A stretch of 64,000 nucleotides of DNA from Prevotella sp. tc2-28 (lineage in GTDB: Bacteria > Bacteroidota > Bacteroidia > Bacteroidales > Bacteroidaceae): assembly GCF_900107705.1 (NCBI RefSeq), contig NZ_FNRE01000008.1:62001-126000 (forward strand), in the 5' to 3' direction. Position 1 is the stretch's first letter. Each line of letters begins with the position of its first letter. The notes under the pieces were generated by a model. The model was not told where the DNA came from. It was given only the letters and a program-made list of their open reading frames with translations, and did not search any database. A program made the position numbers and the translations under genes. Shown here in pieces: positions 35,835 through 44,770 of this stretch.

Positions 35835-36416
35835 CTATTTTCGAATAATCGTTACCTCTCCATTCTCTTTAAGGCGGATAATGCTCGAAGGCTGATGCGG
35901 TTTATGTTCTTGACGACGCGACCAACAGACATAGTCGACAGCCTCAACGAGACGAGGGTCAATATCGCAATAGTTCTGGGCAGCAGGCTCACCACTGATA
36001 TTCGCCGAAGTAGAGACCAATGCCTTCTGAAAACGGTAACAAAGCTCCTTGGAGAAAGGTTCCTGCGTGATGCGCATACCGATACTCCCGTCTTCAGCTA
36101 TCAGGTTCGCAGCCAAGTTGACTGCGCCGTCTAGGATCAGAGTAGTAGGTTTACCATCGCCGTCTTTCAAGCTATCTATCAACTGCCATGCGACATCAGG
36201 TACCTGTCGCACATAACGCTGCATACGTGCATCAGAGTCTACCAGACAGATGAGCGCTTTCGAGTCATCACGCTGCTTGATTTCATAAACACGTTTTACA
36301 GCCTCTGCATTGGTCGCATCACAACCGATGCCCCATACCGTATCTGTGGGGTAAAGAATCACCCCTCCTCTTTTTAATACCGCTACAGCATTCTTGATAT
36401 CTTCGTCCCTTGTCAT
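35835..36416 (-). CDS. L-threonylcarbamoyladenylate synthase (TsaC/Sua5 type)
   Basis: 193 residues. Motif KRGGVILYPTDTVWGIGCDA is the YrdC/Sua5 signature, and the KALICLV.S segment and STSANISGEPA fit too. It makes the intermediate for the t6A modification of tRNA. It lies 9 bases downstream of prfC. Confidence 0.93.
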   Translation of the reverse strand: MTRDEDIKNAVAVLKRGGVILYPTDTVWGIGCDATNAEAVKRVYEIKQRDDSKALICLVDSDARMQRYVRQVPDVAWQLIDSLKDGDGKPTTLILDGAVNLAANLIAEDGSIGMRITQEPFSKELCYRFQKALVSTSANISGEPAAQNYCDIDPRLVEAVDYVCWSRRQEHKPHQPSSIIRLKENGEVTIIRK

Positions 36417-36425
36417 AGTTGAAAG

Positions 36426-38012
36426 TTAAAATTCTGACGTAAAGTGGAACTTGATGTTCTCAAAATCTTGTTGGGCCATAGAAAGCACGTAGCCAGAGTC
36501 GGCAAGGAACACGTCACGACCTTCCTTGTCTTTCGCCATATACTGGTATTTGCGTTTCTTGAAGTTATCAAGTTCCTGAGGGTCGTCACTCTCAATCCAA
36601 CAAGCCTTGTAGAGATGAACGGGCTCCCAACGACACTTGGCATTGTACTCATTCTCCAAACGGTACTGGATAACTTCAAACTGCAATTGTCCGACCGTTC
36701 CGATAATCTTGCGGCCATTGAATTGGTTGACAAATAACTGGGCGACACCTTCGTCCATCAACTGGTCAATACCTTTCTGGAGTTGTTTCGACTTCATGGG
36801 GTCATCGTTCTCGATATACTTAAAAAGTTCTGGCGAGAAAGAAGGCAGACCACGGAAGTGCAATTGTTCGCCCTCAGTCAGGGTGTCGCCAATCTTGAAG
36901 ATGCCATTATCGGGCAATCCCACAATATCACCAGGCCACGCCTCATCAATGGTCGACTTGCGTTGTGCCATAAACTGTGTCGGTGAGGAGAAACGGAGCG
37001 TTTTTCCTTGACGAACATGCAGGTAGGGCTGATTACGCTGGAACTTACCGCTACACACCTTACAGAAAGCGATGCACGAACGATGGTTAGGGTCGATATT
37101 AGCCGTTATCTTGAAGATGAAACCCGTAAACTTTGGTTCCTCTGGTTGTACCATACGTTCTTCTGCCTTTGTCGGCTTAGGACTGGGGGCTATCTCAACA
37201 AAGCAGTTGAGCAGTTCCTGTACGCCGAAATTATTGAGTGCTGAACCGAAGAAAACGGGAGCGACATCAGCAGAACGATAGGTCTCTACTTCAAACTCTG
37301 GATAGACGCCGTCCACTAGTTCCAGATCTTCACGCAACTTGGCAGCATCCTGTTCACCGATACGAGCATCCAGGTCGTCACTATCAATGGCAACTTCCAC
37401 TTTCTCCGTCACGCGTTGCTTGTCAGGGGTAAACAAGTCGAGTTTGTTTTCATAAATATTATAGACACCCTTGAACTTGGCCCCCTGATTGATTGGCCAC
37501 GACAGAGGACGTACCTTGATTTCCAGTTCCTGTTCAAGTTCATCCAGCAGGTCGAAAGGATCACGTCCCTCACGATCCATCTTGTTGATGAAGATGATAA
37601 CGGGTGTGTTTCGCATACGACATACCGACATCAACTTGCGTGTCTGTGTTTCCACACCTTTTGCACCGTCAACGACGATAATGGCAGAGTCGACAGCCGT
37701 CAGCGTGCGGTAGGTGTCCTCGGCAAAGTCCTGGTGACCCGGGGTATCCAGGATGTTTACCTTATATTCTACGTCAGAACCGTCAGGTGTGTAGTCGAAC
37801 TCCATCACAGAAGTCGACACAGAGATTCCACGCTGCTTCTCAATGTCCATCCAGTCAGAGGTGGCAGTCTTCTTGATCTTGTTGTTCTTGACAGCGCCCG
37901 CAACTTGTATCTGACCACCGAAAAGCAGGAATTTCTCCGTCAGCGTTGTTTTACCGGCGTCAGGGTGCGAAATAATCGCAAATGTTCTTCTTCTCTCTAT
38001 TTCTTGATTCAT
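36426..38012 (-). CDS. prfC: Peptide chain release factor 3
   Basis: 528 residues. GTPase motifs [26 protein letters not shown] and NKMDREG, plus the RF3-specific C-terminal domains. It recycles RF1/RF2 after termination. Its start overlaps the end of rfbD by 4 bases. Confidence 0.97.
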   Translation of the reverse strand: MNQEIERRRTFAIISHPDAGKTTLTEKFLLFGGQIQVAGAVKNNKIKKTATSDWMDIEKQRGISVSTSVMEFDYTPDGSDVEYKVNILDTPGHQDFAEDTYRTLTAVDSAIIVVDGAKGVETQTRKLMSVCRMRNTPVIIFINKMDREGRDPFDLLDELEQELEIKVRPLSWPINQGAKFKGVYNIYENKLDLFTPDKQRVTEKVEVAIDSDDLDARIGEQDAAKLREDLELVDGVYPEFEVETYRSADVAPVFFGSALNNFGVQELLNCFVEIAPSPKPTKAEERMVQPEEPKFTGFIFKITANIDPNHRSCIAFCKVCSGKFQRNQPYLHVRQGKTLRFSSPTQFMAQRKSTIDEAWPGDIVGLPDNGIFKIGDTLTEGEQLHFRGLPSFSPELFKYIENDDPMKSKQLQKGIDQLMDEGVAQLFVNQFNGRKIIGTVGQLQFEVIQYRLENEYNAKCRWEPVHLYKACWIESDDPQELDNFKKRKYQYMAKDKEGRDVFLADSGYVLSMAQQDFENIKFHFTSEF

Positions 38013-38866
38013 AATTTCTCAATACAATCTTTTAAACTCTCTTCCCAATAAGGCACCTCAATACCGTAAGTTTGCTTCACCTTGGTCTTGTCGAGCACAC
38101 TATAATGAGGACGGTGTGCCGGTGTGGGATACTCCTTGGTATGGAGCGGACGCACATGACAGGTGGTGATACCTGCCAAGCGATGTATCGCCTTCGTAAA
38201 ATCATACCATGAGATAACACCCTCGTTGCTGAAATGGTATATACCAGGATGTATTCCCTGCTCTATAGCCGTCATAATAACACGGGCCAGATCTCGGGCA
38301 TACGTCGGGGTGCCTATCTGATCAAAGATAACGCCCAACTCAGGTTTCTCCTGTCCAAGACGAATCATGGTCTTCACGAAATTATTGCCAAAGGTACTGT
38401 AAAGCCAGGCTGTACGGATAATCATAGCCTTCTTACAGAACTTTGACACGCCTATTTCCCCTGCCAGTTTGGTAGAACCATAGACACTATTAGGACAGGG
38501 AGTGTCGGTCTCCACATAAGGAGTGTGCTTGGTGCCATCAAAAACGTAGTCAGTGCTAATCTGAACGATCCAACCGCCGCGTTTCTCAACAGCTGCGGCT
38601 AGATAGGCGGGAGCCACAGTGTTCAACGTGGTACAAAGTTCCTTGCTGTCTTCGGCTTTGTCAACAGCCGTATAGGCCGCACAGTTGACGATGCCGTCAA
38701 TCTGGTTCTCGGCCACGAACTGTTCAACAGCCAGTTGATTGGTGATATCCAACTCCTGCACATCGGTATTAAACCACTTATACTGGGGATATGATTTCTC
38801 CAGCAGTTGCATCTCGTTTCCCAATTGGCCGTTACAGCCTGTGATCAGAATATTCATATTATTCAA
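38009..38866 (-). CDS. rfbD: dTDP-4-dehydrorhamnose reductase
   Basis: 285 residues. Rossmann motif [23 protein letters not shown] and active-site YGSTKLAGE (Tyr and Lys). It is the last step to dTDP-L-rhamnose. It overlaps the DUF4924 gene by 8 bases and prfC by 4, so the three are tightly coupled despite unrelated functions. Confidence 0.95.
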   Translation of the reverse strand: MNNMNILITGCNGQLGNEMQLLEKSYPQYKWFNTDVQELDITNQLAVEQFVAENQIDGIVNCAAYTAVDKAEDSKELCTTLNTVAPAYLAAAVEKRGGWIVQISTDYVFDGTKHTPYVETDTPCPNSVYGSTKLAGEIGVSKFCKKAMIIRTAWLYSTFGNNFVKTMIRLGQEKPELGVIFDQIGTPTYARDLARVIMTAIEQGIHPGIYHFSNEGVISWYDFTKAIHRLAGITTCHVRPLHTKEYPTPAHRPHYSVLDKTKVKQTYGIEVPYWEESLKDCIEKL

Positions 38867-39404
38867 ACTCCAAGGGTTCTTGTTTATCTTTTAAATAATA
38901 GTCATTCAACATACCAATAAAGGTAGATATCTCCTTGACGGCATGCTGCGTATTCAGTGTAATTTCCTTCTTTTGCAAGCGCAGCATCATCACACCATAC
39001 AGGGAGTTGAAACAGGTCTCTATCTCGTTTTCTTCCTTATTGGCACCACGGTTGCGCAATTCAACAATGTAGGGCAGCACCTTGTAGTATTCTGCATTAT
39101 AGAAGGGGAACTTGGGCGATGCCAGTAGTTGGGCATGCAATTCTTCCAATTGTTGCAGCGTGACTTTATTGATTTGCAGATGGCCCTGATCGCGACAACC
39201 TTCCGAGTTCATCATCCTGATGAGGTTGCCAAACCAGTCGGCCTCCTCGTCCTTCTGTTCGTCAGTATAGTCAAAATGGTCTATATACTCTCTGCGAATA
39301 CGACTCAGCGAGCAACCGAAGGCACGAATGGTGTCTTCTATCTGCCACATATACAACAAGTATTCGGCAATATTGCTTTTTCTTAATTCGTGTGCTATAA
39401 ACAT
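38859..39404 (-). CDS. DUF4924-family protein
   Basis: 181 residues, helical and soluble. The N-terminus MFIAHELRKSNIAEYLLYMW and overall length match DUF4924, a Bacteroidetes family of unknown role, commonly found beside lysE-like genes in my recollection. It lies 12 bases after lysE and overlaps rfbD by 8. Confidence 0.8.
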   Translation of the reverse strand: MFIAHELRKSNIAEYLLYMWQIEDTIRAFGCSLSRIRREYIDHFDYTDEQKDEEADWFGNLIRMMNSEGCRDQGHLQINKVTLQQLEELHAQLLASPKFPFYNAEYYKVLPYIVELRNRGANKEENEIETCFNSLYGVMMLRLQKKEITLNTQHAVKEISTFIGMLNDYYLKDKQEPLEFE

Positions 39405-39416
39405 ATAAGGATATAA

Positions 39417-40082
39417 CTAAAAGAATGTAAACAGATTGAAAACGGTTCCAAACAAGTAGATAACAGAGAACACCGTGACCACAGCACCGATAATCTGGTT
39501 GATAATGCGAATACCATCTTCCTTGAAAATCGTACGTATCTTATTGACCAGCCAAGTCAATCCATACCACCACAACAGCGCACCGCCTACGATACTGGCA
39601 AAACCGATGAGCATCTCAAAGGGACGGTCGGGGATGACAAAAGCGAACTGGGCAAAAAGGCCCATAAAGAGAAATACGATTAACGGATTAGAGAAGGTGA
39701 CCAGGAAAGCAGTCCACATGTTGTACCACAAGGAGCCACGCTGCTGCCCGGACCTGTGCATATTCTTTGTAGGATCCATGCGCCATGTATAAATGCCAAA
39801 AGCCAACAGCAAGACGCTTCCGATAATCTGCAAATAGAACTTGTTCTGCTCATTATTGATGAAATCCATAACAAAGGCCATGCCAAAACCCGTAATGCCA
39901 GCATAGATAATGTCACTGACTGCCGCTCCCACACCAGTCACCATACCATACCAGCGTCCCTTGTTCAGCGTACGTTGTACACAAAGGACACCCACTGGGC
40001 CCATCGGTGCAGAAGCTACCATGCCTATCAGCATACCTTTAAGCACCAAATCTACTATATTTATATGTATAGGAAACGGCAT
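39417..40082 (-). CDS. LysE-family amino acid exporter
   Basis: About 221 residues from ATG 40082, which I prefer over the upstream 40160 start. The family begins close to LVLKGMLIGMVASAPMGPVG, and 40160 lies upstream of one probable transcription start. Six membrane helices; motif SAPMGPVGVLCVQRTLNKGR is typical. It would export amino acids or related metabolites. It is first in the operon to clcA, driven by one or two promoters at 40091-40196. Confidence 0.88.
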   Translation of the reverse strand: MPFPIHINIVDLVLKGMLIGMVASAPMGPVGVLCVQRTLNKGRWYGMVTGVGAAVSDIIYAGITGFGMAFVMDFINNEQNKFYLQIIGSVLLLAFGIYTWRMDPTKNMHRSGQQRGSLWYNMWTAFLVTFSNPLIVFLFMGLFAQFAFVIPDRPFEMLIGFASIVGGALLWWYGLTWLVNKIRTIFKEDGIRIINQIIGAVVTVFSVIYLFGTVFNLFTFF

Positions 40083-40090
40083 ATCGGGTG

Positions 40091-40122
40091 CAAAGGTACG
40101 AATAAGTGAGCGAAAAAGCAAA
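40091..40122 (-). promoter_or_regulatory. Promoter copy 1 for the lysE operon
   Basis: Minus strand TTTG (40119-40122), 20 bases, TACCTTTG (40091-40098). Transcription from here would start within a few bases of the ATG at 40082, giving a nearly leaderless mRNA. Confidence 0.6.
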
Positions 40123-40164
40123 TTTATTTGCATTTTTCCGAACGTGAGGATTAAGACCAAAGGT

Positions 40165-40196
40165 CAAAGGTACGAATAAGTGAGCAAAAATGCAAA
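40165..40196 (-). promoter_or_regulatory. Promoter copy 2 for the lysE operon
   Basis: Minus strand TTTG (40193-40196), 20 bases, TACCTTTG (40165-40172). Nearly identical to copy 1, 74 bases away, and it gives a leader of about 75 bases. Confidence 0.65.
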
Positions 40197-40210
40197 TTTA
40201 TCTGAAACTT

Positions 40211-40241
40211 CTTGCCGTTTCAGAATATTTTCGTACCTTTG
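40211..40241 (+). promoter_or_regulatory. Promoter of glk
   Basis: CTTG at 40211-40214, 19 bases, then TACCTTTG at 40234-40241; good -7 and partial -33 box, about 45 bases before the start codon. Confidence 0.6.
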
Positions 40242-40285
40242 TGCACACGAAACGTGAATATTAACAACTAAAACATATTACGAAC

Positions 40286-41272
40286 ATGAACGAACAACAA
40301 GGAATCAAGCCTTATGTGATTGGCTTAGACTTAGGAGGAACCAATTCTGTATTCGGTATTGTGGATGCTAGAGGAGAGATCAAGGCCACCACAGCCATCA
40401 AGACAGGCGGCTTTAACTCAGCAGAGGAATACGTAAAAGCATCAGTAGAGGCCTTACAACCTATCATCGAGCAGGTTGGTGGTATCGAGAAAATCAAAGC
40501 GATGGGCATCGGAGCACCCAACGGAAATTATTACAAAGGAACGATAGAAAAGGCACCCAATCTGCCTTGGGCTCACGACACCATTGTTCCATTGGCCGAT
40601 TTGTTCAGCAAGCAACTGAACAACATCCCCGTAGCACTGACCAACGACGCCAATGCTGCCGCCATCGGTGAGATGGTCTACGGAGTGGCTCGAGGCATGA
40701 AGAACTTTATCGTCATCACTTTGGGCACCGGTGTCGGTTCTGGTATTGTTGTCAATGGCCAGTTGCTTTATGGACACGACGGCTTTGCTGGCGAACTGGG
40801 ACATGTCACCATGGTACGTGGCACCGAGGGCCGCTCATGCGGATGTGGCCGCACCGGATGTCTGGAAGCCTATTGTTCTGCCACAGGCGTTGCTCGCACA
40901 GCACGTGAACTATTGGCAAAGACCGACCGTCCGTCCCTGCTCCGCGAGATGAACCCTGAGGATATCACCTCGTTGGATGTATCCATCGCAGCAGGAAAGG
41001 GAGACGAACTGGCCAAGGAGATATGCGAATTCACCGGCAAGATGCTGGGAGAGGCCTGTGCAGACTTTGCCGCTTTCTCATCACCGGAAGCCTTCATCTT
41101 CTTCGGAGGCATGGTTAAAGCAGGCGACCTGATTATGGAGCCTATCAAGAAGTCATACAACGAGCATGTATTGCCCATCTTCCGCAACAAGGCCATGTTC
41201 CTGGTCAGTGGACTTGACGGGGCCTCAGCTGCCGTATTGGGTGCTTCTGCTATTGGATGGGAAATTCAGTAA
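40286..41272 (+). CDS. glk: ROK-family glucokinase
   Basis: 328 residues. ATP motif IGLDLGGTNSVFG, the second phosphate motif LGTGVGSG, and the ROK zinc motif CGCGRTGCLEAY. It phosphorylates glucose, or possibly a related hexose, with ATP. It ends with a clear terminator at 41294-41327. Confidence 0.9.
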   Translation: MNEQQGIKPYVIGLDLGGTNSVFGIVDARGEIKATTAIKTGGFNSAEEYVKASVEALQPIIEQVGGIEKIKAMGIGAPNGNYYKGTIEKAPNLPWAHDTIVPLADLFSKQLNNIPVALTNDANAAAIGEMVYGVARGMKNFIVITLGTGVGSGIVVNGQLLYGHDGFAGELGHVTMVRGTEGRSCGCGRTGCLEAYCSATGVARTARELLAKTDRPSLLREMNPEDITSLDVSIAAGKGDELAKEICEFTGKMLGEACADFAAFSSPEAFIFFGGMVKAGDLIMEPIKKSYNEHVLPIFRNKAMFLVSGLDGASAAVLGASAIGWEIQ

Positions 41273-41293
41273 CGTGACATTCACGTTAACGAT

Positions 41294-41327
41294 AAAAAGT
41301 CAGGCTGTCCTCCAGCCTGGCTTTTTT
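41294..41327 (+). terminator. Terminator of glk
   Basis: AAAAAGTCAGGCTG pairs with CAGCCTGGCTTTTT across TCCTC, with one G-T pair, and the T run follows. It faces the terminator of the minus-strand small RNA. Confidence 0.85.
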
Positions 41328-41332
41328 CATTG

Positions 41333-41411
41333 AAAAGAGGTTGGTGCAGGACGCTACCAACCTCAACCTATGAAAGATAAGTGAACCAGCAAAGGCTGGA
41401 ATAGACTTATC
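41333..41411 (-). ncRNA. Putative small non-coding RNA with its own promoter and terminator
   Basis: On the minus strand a full promoter (41417-41448) lies just upstream. The transcript would open with GATAAGT pairing to ACTTATC (41405-41411 and 41376-41382), enclosing a second CCAGC/GCTGG hairpin. It closes with an 8-bp stem (AGGTTGGT/ACCAACCT, 41338-41363) followed by CTTTTC. Length is about 80 bases, with no useful ORF. The layout fits the style of Bacteroidales-specific RNAs such as the Bacteroidales-1 motif; I cannot confirm family identity. Confidence 0.55.
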
Positions 41412-41416
41412 GGGGG

Positions 41417-41448
41417 CAAATATAGATATTAAATAGGTAAAAAGCAAA
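41417..41448 (-). promoter_or_regulatory. Promoter of the putative small RNA
   Basis: Minus strand TTTG (41445-41448), exactly 20 bases, TATATTTG (41417-41424), a complete consensus with no gene downstream except the small RNA. Confidence 0.65.
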
Positions 41449-41584
41449 TTTTTCTCTTGTTTTTTTTATTTTCCCACCAATTTTTCGTCAACAACCCTTA
41501 ATAAGACCTTTATTTGCACCAATAATCAAAAGACGATATTAATTAAAGTGGAAATGTTAAAAACCGAACATTTCCATCTTTTTA

Positions 41585-41616
41585 TTTGGAAGATATTCGA
41601 AAAACACCTATCTTTG
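41585..41616 (+). promoter_or_regulatory. Promoter of the AAA+ module
   Basis: TTTG at 41585-41588, exactly 20 bases, TATCTTTG at 41609-41616. The leader to the first gene would be about 390 bases. Confidence 0.7.
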
Positions 41617-42007
41617 CGCCACGAATTTCATCATTCTATCATAAAAAACGACAAGTAATGAAGAACAAAACCATCATTGATCAAAACAGCGCGCGAGCGG
41701 TTTCGTTGCAGATATAACCTGTCTGTGATGTCTGGAGGGCTTGTCCCTGCAGTGATGATGATGTGCGTTCTTTGAGGCTTGCCTCAAAGACCAAGGCGTT
41801 CGAAAGAGTTAGGAAGCACACTTTCTCTCTTTGCTCGCTGTTGCGGTCTTTGACTTATTGACACAAAAGGCTTTTATGATAGAGAATACAACACGTAAGT
41901 TTTCTCTATGATGCTTAACAGGCAGGTGCTTCGGCATTGTGCCTGATGACTCTTGCGCCCCGATTGGTTGGGGTGTATTCTTTTTGTTGATAGATGTGTG
42001 ACTATGA
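41617..42007 (+). promoter_or_regulatory. Long structured leader of the AAA+ module
   Basis: A 19-codon ORF (41658-41717) lies near the 5' end. A near-perfect 10-bp hairpin (TCTTTGAGGC/GCCTCAAAGA, 41769-41790) and a GGTCTTTGAC box at 41845 follow, 78 bases apart by their CTTTGA cores. Then comes an ATAGAGAA/TTCTCTAT pair (41879-41909), a hairpin with a UUCG loop (41919-41945), and a GC-rich stem (CCCC 41958-41961 with GGGG 41970-41973) before TTCTTTTT. The last could act as an attenuator. Confidence 0.45.
41958..41986 (+). terminator. Possible attenuator just before the AAA+ gene
   Basis: A CCCC/GGGG stem with an 8-base loop, followed after a few bases by a TTCTTTTTG run, only about 22 bases before the start codon. 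The stem is short. Confidence 0.35.
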
Positions 42008-43759
42008 ATGATGTGGATTATGCAAAACACAAATAGGTTGATTGATGATTTTAAGAACCAGACCAAGACGACGATCTGGAAACACTTGGATGCCATGGCG
42101 GCTAACTATGTCGTCTATTCTACGCACCTTAACGGCTTGGACCCTTTTCTGAATGAATATGATGTTTACCTGTATTGCAATGAGACGAATGTGGTGGTGG
42201 TTTGTCTTGACTGTTGCGGGAACGGGGACGACCAGATTTACGAGGAATCGGAATCGCTCGGTTTGTTTACATACAACGAAGGGGATGAGCCTCGCGTCAG
42301 CGTGGTAAGGAGACTGGCTGAGGCGGTAAAGCTTATCAAGGAAACACGGCTTGGGTACGACTCGGCCATCAAGGTCTATGGCGTGCTGCTGACAGAGGCG
42401 GAAATCCTGAACAGCTACAAGCTACAGAGGTTGTGGGATGACGCAGACGTCATGGTGATTGACGGTTTCAGACGACTGAAATACAGGAAGATTAAGGTGA
42501 ATGAGGATGACTGCCTGGACTGCAAAGCGTACATCAGTAAGATCTTGGATGCCAATCATGGGATTTTGGATGCCAAACATGGTATTATGGATGCCAATTA
42601 TGGTATTATGGAGGGACAAGCACCAATGACAAGTGACATATTATCGGAGAACGACGAACTGAACCTTGACGACTTTCCGAAGGGTAGCGTTCGCATTGAG
42701 GACGAGGACGACGATGAATTTAGCAAACTGCTGGACCAATTCCTAAAAGAAGGTATGGAGGTGGTCGATGAAAAACCCGATGCGGAAGATGATGAAGATG
42801 AGGAGGACCCTGAAGAGGACGTTGAAGAAGACCCTGAAGAGGAGTTTTTTCCCAATGGAGAGATTGAACAGAACTTGAATGTGAATGTCAAAGTGGACAT
42901 TCTGCGCCCTATTGCCAATCCGCGTGAGGAACTGGACAAGCTGGTGGGGTGTGCCGACATCAAGCGACGCATGGACGAGCTGGTGGCACTGACCAGCTAC
43001 AACAAGATGATGCGCGACTTGTTTCCTGACAGCAAGCAACATGAGGTGTCGCTGCACAGCGTCTTCCTGGGACGCCCGGGAACAGGAAAGACGACGGTTT
43101 GCAAGATATTCGGTTCGCTGCTGAGAAAGGTGGGTGCCCTGTCGAAAGGACATGTGGTGGTGTGCGACCGCGGTACTTTCATCGGCACACTGTGGGGCGA
43201 CGAGGAGCGGTCGATGAAGCAGGTGCTGAAGATGGCGCAAGGCGGCGTACTGATGATAGACGAAGCGTATCTGCTGGCCAGTAAGAACGAGAACGACCCG
43301 GGAAGGCTGGTCATCCAACTGCTGATGAACGTGCTGGCCGACGAGACACAGCGCGACATTGCCGTGGTGCTGTGTGGATACAAGGAGCCGATGATGAAGT
43401 TGCTGGACAGCAACCCAGGCTTATACTCGCGCTTTCCTAACAAGTTTGAGTTTGCCGACTTTACGGTGGACGAGCTGTTGGAAATCACCCAGTGCCGCGT
43501 GAAGGACTACGACTATCAGTTTACCGCCAAGGCTTGGGAGAAATACCGCCAGGTGCTGCTGCAGGCTTATCAGGTACGCAATCCAGAGACGTGGGGTAAC
43601 GCCCGCTTTGTAGCCAACCAGTTGGAGCGTATCTACATACAGCATGCCACGCGCTGTGTGAAGCACCAGCCTAAGGACAAGCGCGAACTGCTGAAGATAA
43701 CACCCGAGGACATCCTGCCCATCGAGGTGCCCCGCCAGAAAGCGAAGATAGGGTTTTAA
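42008..43759 (+). CDS. AAA+ ATPase (CbxX/CfxQ-like) with unknown N-terminal domain and acidic linker
   Basis: 583 residues from ATG 42008; ATG 42020 is also possible. Residues 1-170 form an unknown domain rich in beta segments (EYDVYLYCNETNVVVVCLDC). Residues about 179-199 hold three 7-residue repeats (ILDANHG type). Residues about 235-285 are very acidic. The C-terminal ATPase has Walker A LGRPGTGKTT (residue 355 on) and Walker B GGVLMIDEAYLL, with an Arg-finger region near SRFPNKFEF. This ATPase type remodels protein partners (CbbX, EccA relatives). A partner gene follows after 12 bases. Confidence 0.85.
   Translation: MMWIMQNTNRLIDDFKNQTKTTIWKHLDAMAANYVVYSTHLNGLDPFLNEYDVYLYCNETNVVVVCLDCCGNGDDQIYEESESLGLFTYNEGDEPRVSVVRRLAEAVKLIKETRLGYDSAIKVYGVLLTEAEILNSYKLQRLWDDADVMVIDGFRRLKYRKIKVNEDDCLDCKAYISKILDANHGILDAKHGIMDANYGIMEGQAPMTSDILSENDELNLDDFPKGSVRIEDEDDDEFSKLLDQFLKEGMEVVDEKPDAEDDEDEEDPEEDVEEDPEEEFFPNGEIEQNLNVNVKVDILRPIANPREELDKLVGCADIKRRMDELVALTSYNKMMRDLFPDSKQHEVSLHSVFLGRPGTGKTTVCKIFGSLLRKVGALSKGHVVVCDRGTFIGTLWGDEERSMKQVLKMAQGGVLMIDEAYLLASKNENDPGRLVIQLLMNVLADETQRDIAVVLCGYKEPMMKLLDSNPGLYSRFPNKFEFADFTVDELLEITQCRVKDYDYQFTAKAWEKYRQVLLQAYQVRNPETWGNARFVANQLERIYIQHATRCVKHQPKDKRELLKITPEDILPIEVPRQKAKIGF
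42542..42604 (+). repeat. Three 21-bp tandem repeats inside the AAA+ gene
   Basis: Units at 42542, 42563 and 42584 each code for I-L/M-D-A-N/K-H/Y-G, and a fourth unit begins and decays. The in-frame 21-bp period keeps the reading frame if the copy number changes. Confidence 0.9.
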
Positions 43760-43771
43760 AGTCTGCAAGCG

Positions 43772-44413
43772 ATGAGAAAGAAAGTTCCTTACAGGGTGTG
43801 CCAGTGCATGCCCAACGGTACTGTGACCCAGATGGAAGCCCGACTGCTGAAAGAGTTGGTGAACAGGGAGATTCATCCCATCCGCTGCGCATCCTCCTGT
43901 GGGCGAAAAGCCCAAAAGGGGCTGATGCTCGGCGACCTCTGTGCCGAAACGCGCCATCTGATGTGGGCACTGAAGATATGGAAATTCACCTTGGCAGAGA
44001 TTCACTCGAAGGACTATGACGACTGGATAGAGGTGCGGTTCAATACGGAGCGCGTGCAACTGAAGGATGTGATTTCCGACGGTGTCTGCGAGCTGATAGG
44101 CAAACGGATTGACAAGGTGGAGCGCGACTTAAACCTATCGGACGCACAAGGTCGTGACAGCTGGGAGTATTGGGCTGGCGACGGGTGGTATGACTCATTG
44201 TTCTATGAGAAATATGATTACGACTGGGATAGTGCGCGAGACTATTACATAAAGGTTCGTGACGAGGCTAGAGACAACCAACAGACAGAGCGCTTTTTCT
44301 ATGAAGCCCAAGGCGATCTGCCTCCCCAGGCGCAAAACTTCTTCAACTACTGGAACGACTGCAATCCGATGGCGCAAGAGGATTTCAATTTCAAAGTTGA
44401 TGACTGGGACTAG
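43772..44413 (+). CDS. Unknown partner protein of the AAA+ ATPase
   Basis: 213 residues, no recognised domain. The N-terminus is basic with several Cys (VCQCMPNG, IRCASSCGRK), possibly metal binding. The C-terminal half is acidic and aromatic (WEYWAGDGWYDSLFYEKYDY). No signal peptide or membrane segment. It starts 12 bases after the ATPase gene and ends the module; the next promoter (44518) belongs to the trp leader. It may be a substrate or adaptor of the ATPase. Confidence 0.75.
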   Translation: MRKKVPYRVCQCMPNGTVTQMEARLLKELVNREIHPIRCASSCGRKAQKGLMLGDLCAETRHLMWALKIWKFTLAEIHSKDYDDWIEVRFNTERVQLKDVISDGVCELIGKRIDKVERDLNLSDAQGRDSWEYWAGDGWYDSLFYEKYDYDWDSARDYYIKVRDEARDNQQTERFFYEAQGDLPPQAQNFFNYWNDCNPMAQEDFNFKVDDWD

Positions 44414-44517
44414 CAATCTATTATCCGCCATTTCTGCATATTCATTGTATAAATCTATAACATCGGTAGGAAATGTTTCAACGATTGCTGCAAAACTGAA
44501 AAATAATCGTTCAAAAA

Positions 44518-44549
44518 TTTGCAGAATAAGAGAATATTGTATACTTTTG
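44518..44549 (+). promoter_or_regulatory. Promoter of the trp operon
   Basis: TTTG at 44518-44521, exactly 20 bases, TACTTTTG at 44542-44549. Transcription would start near 44556, giving a leader of about 230 bases before trpB. Confidence 0.75.
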
Positions 44550-44577
44550 CCACCGAATTGGAAACAAAACTAGCAAA

Positions 44578-44628
44578 ATGAAAGTAATGTCTAACAATTG
44601 GTGGTGGCGTAACTCGAGATTAGAATAG
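44578..44628 (+). CDS. trpL: trp leader peptide with three consecutive Trp codons
   Basis: 16 codons, MKVMSNNWWWRNSRLE, with TGG-TGG-TGG at 44599-44607. It lies just after the trp promoter and 45 bases before a terminator hairpin. In this arrangement a ribosome stalled at the Trp codons during Trp shortage would prevent the terminator from forming, while fast translation would allow it. This is classical transcription attenuation, and Bacteroidetes trp leaders of this kind are known (Bacteroid-trp motif). Confidence 0.8.
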   Translation: MKVMSNNWWWRNSRLE

Positions 44629-44673
44629 TCGCGGGGTACGAAGCCATTGCATTCAGTTAGCATCAGATAAAAA

Positions 44674-44707
44674 AGGGGCTCGTCGGTAACGCGACGGGCC
44701 TCTTTCC
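44674..44707 (+). terminator. trp attenuator hairpin
   Basis: AGGGGCTCGTCG pairs with CGACGGGCCTCT, with G-U pairs, across GTAACG, followed by TTTCC. It lies about 80 bases before trpB. Confidence 0.75.
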
Positions 44708-44725
44708 TGTTAAAGAACCTACCGG

Positions 44726-44770
44726 CAAAAGAATCATCAATAAAAGAATTAACAATAAAAGAACCAACAA
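44726..44770 (+). repeat. Three 15-bp A-rich repeats before trpB
   Basis: Units at 44726, 44741 and 44756 (types CAAAAGAATCATCAA and TAAAAGAATTAACAA) sit directly before the trpB start. They would leave the ribosome binding region unstructured. Confidence 0.8.

Noticed and set aside
41658..41717. 19-codon leader ORF as a confirmed gene
   Set aside because: It has a plausible position after the promoter but no composition bias or repeated codons that would show a regulatory peptide; mentioned only as part of the leader.
42542..42604. CRISPR-like repeats in the AAA+ gene
   Set aside because: Contiguous 21-bp units without spacers, coding for a regular peptide.
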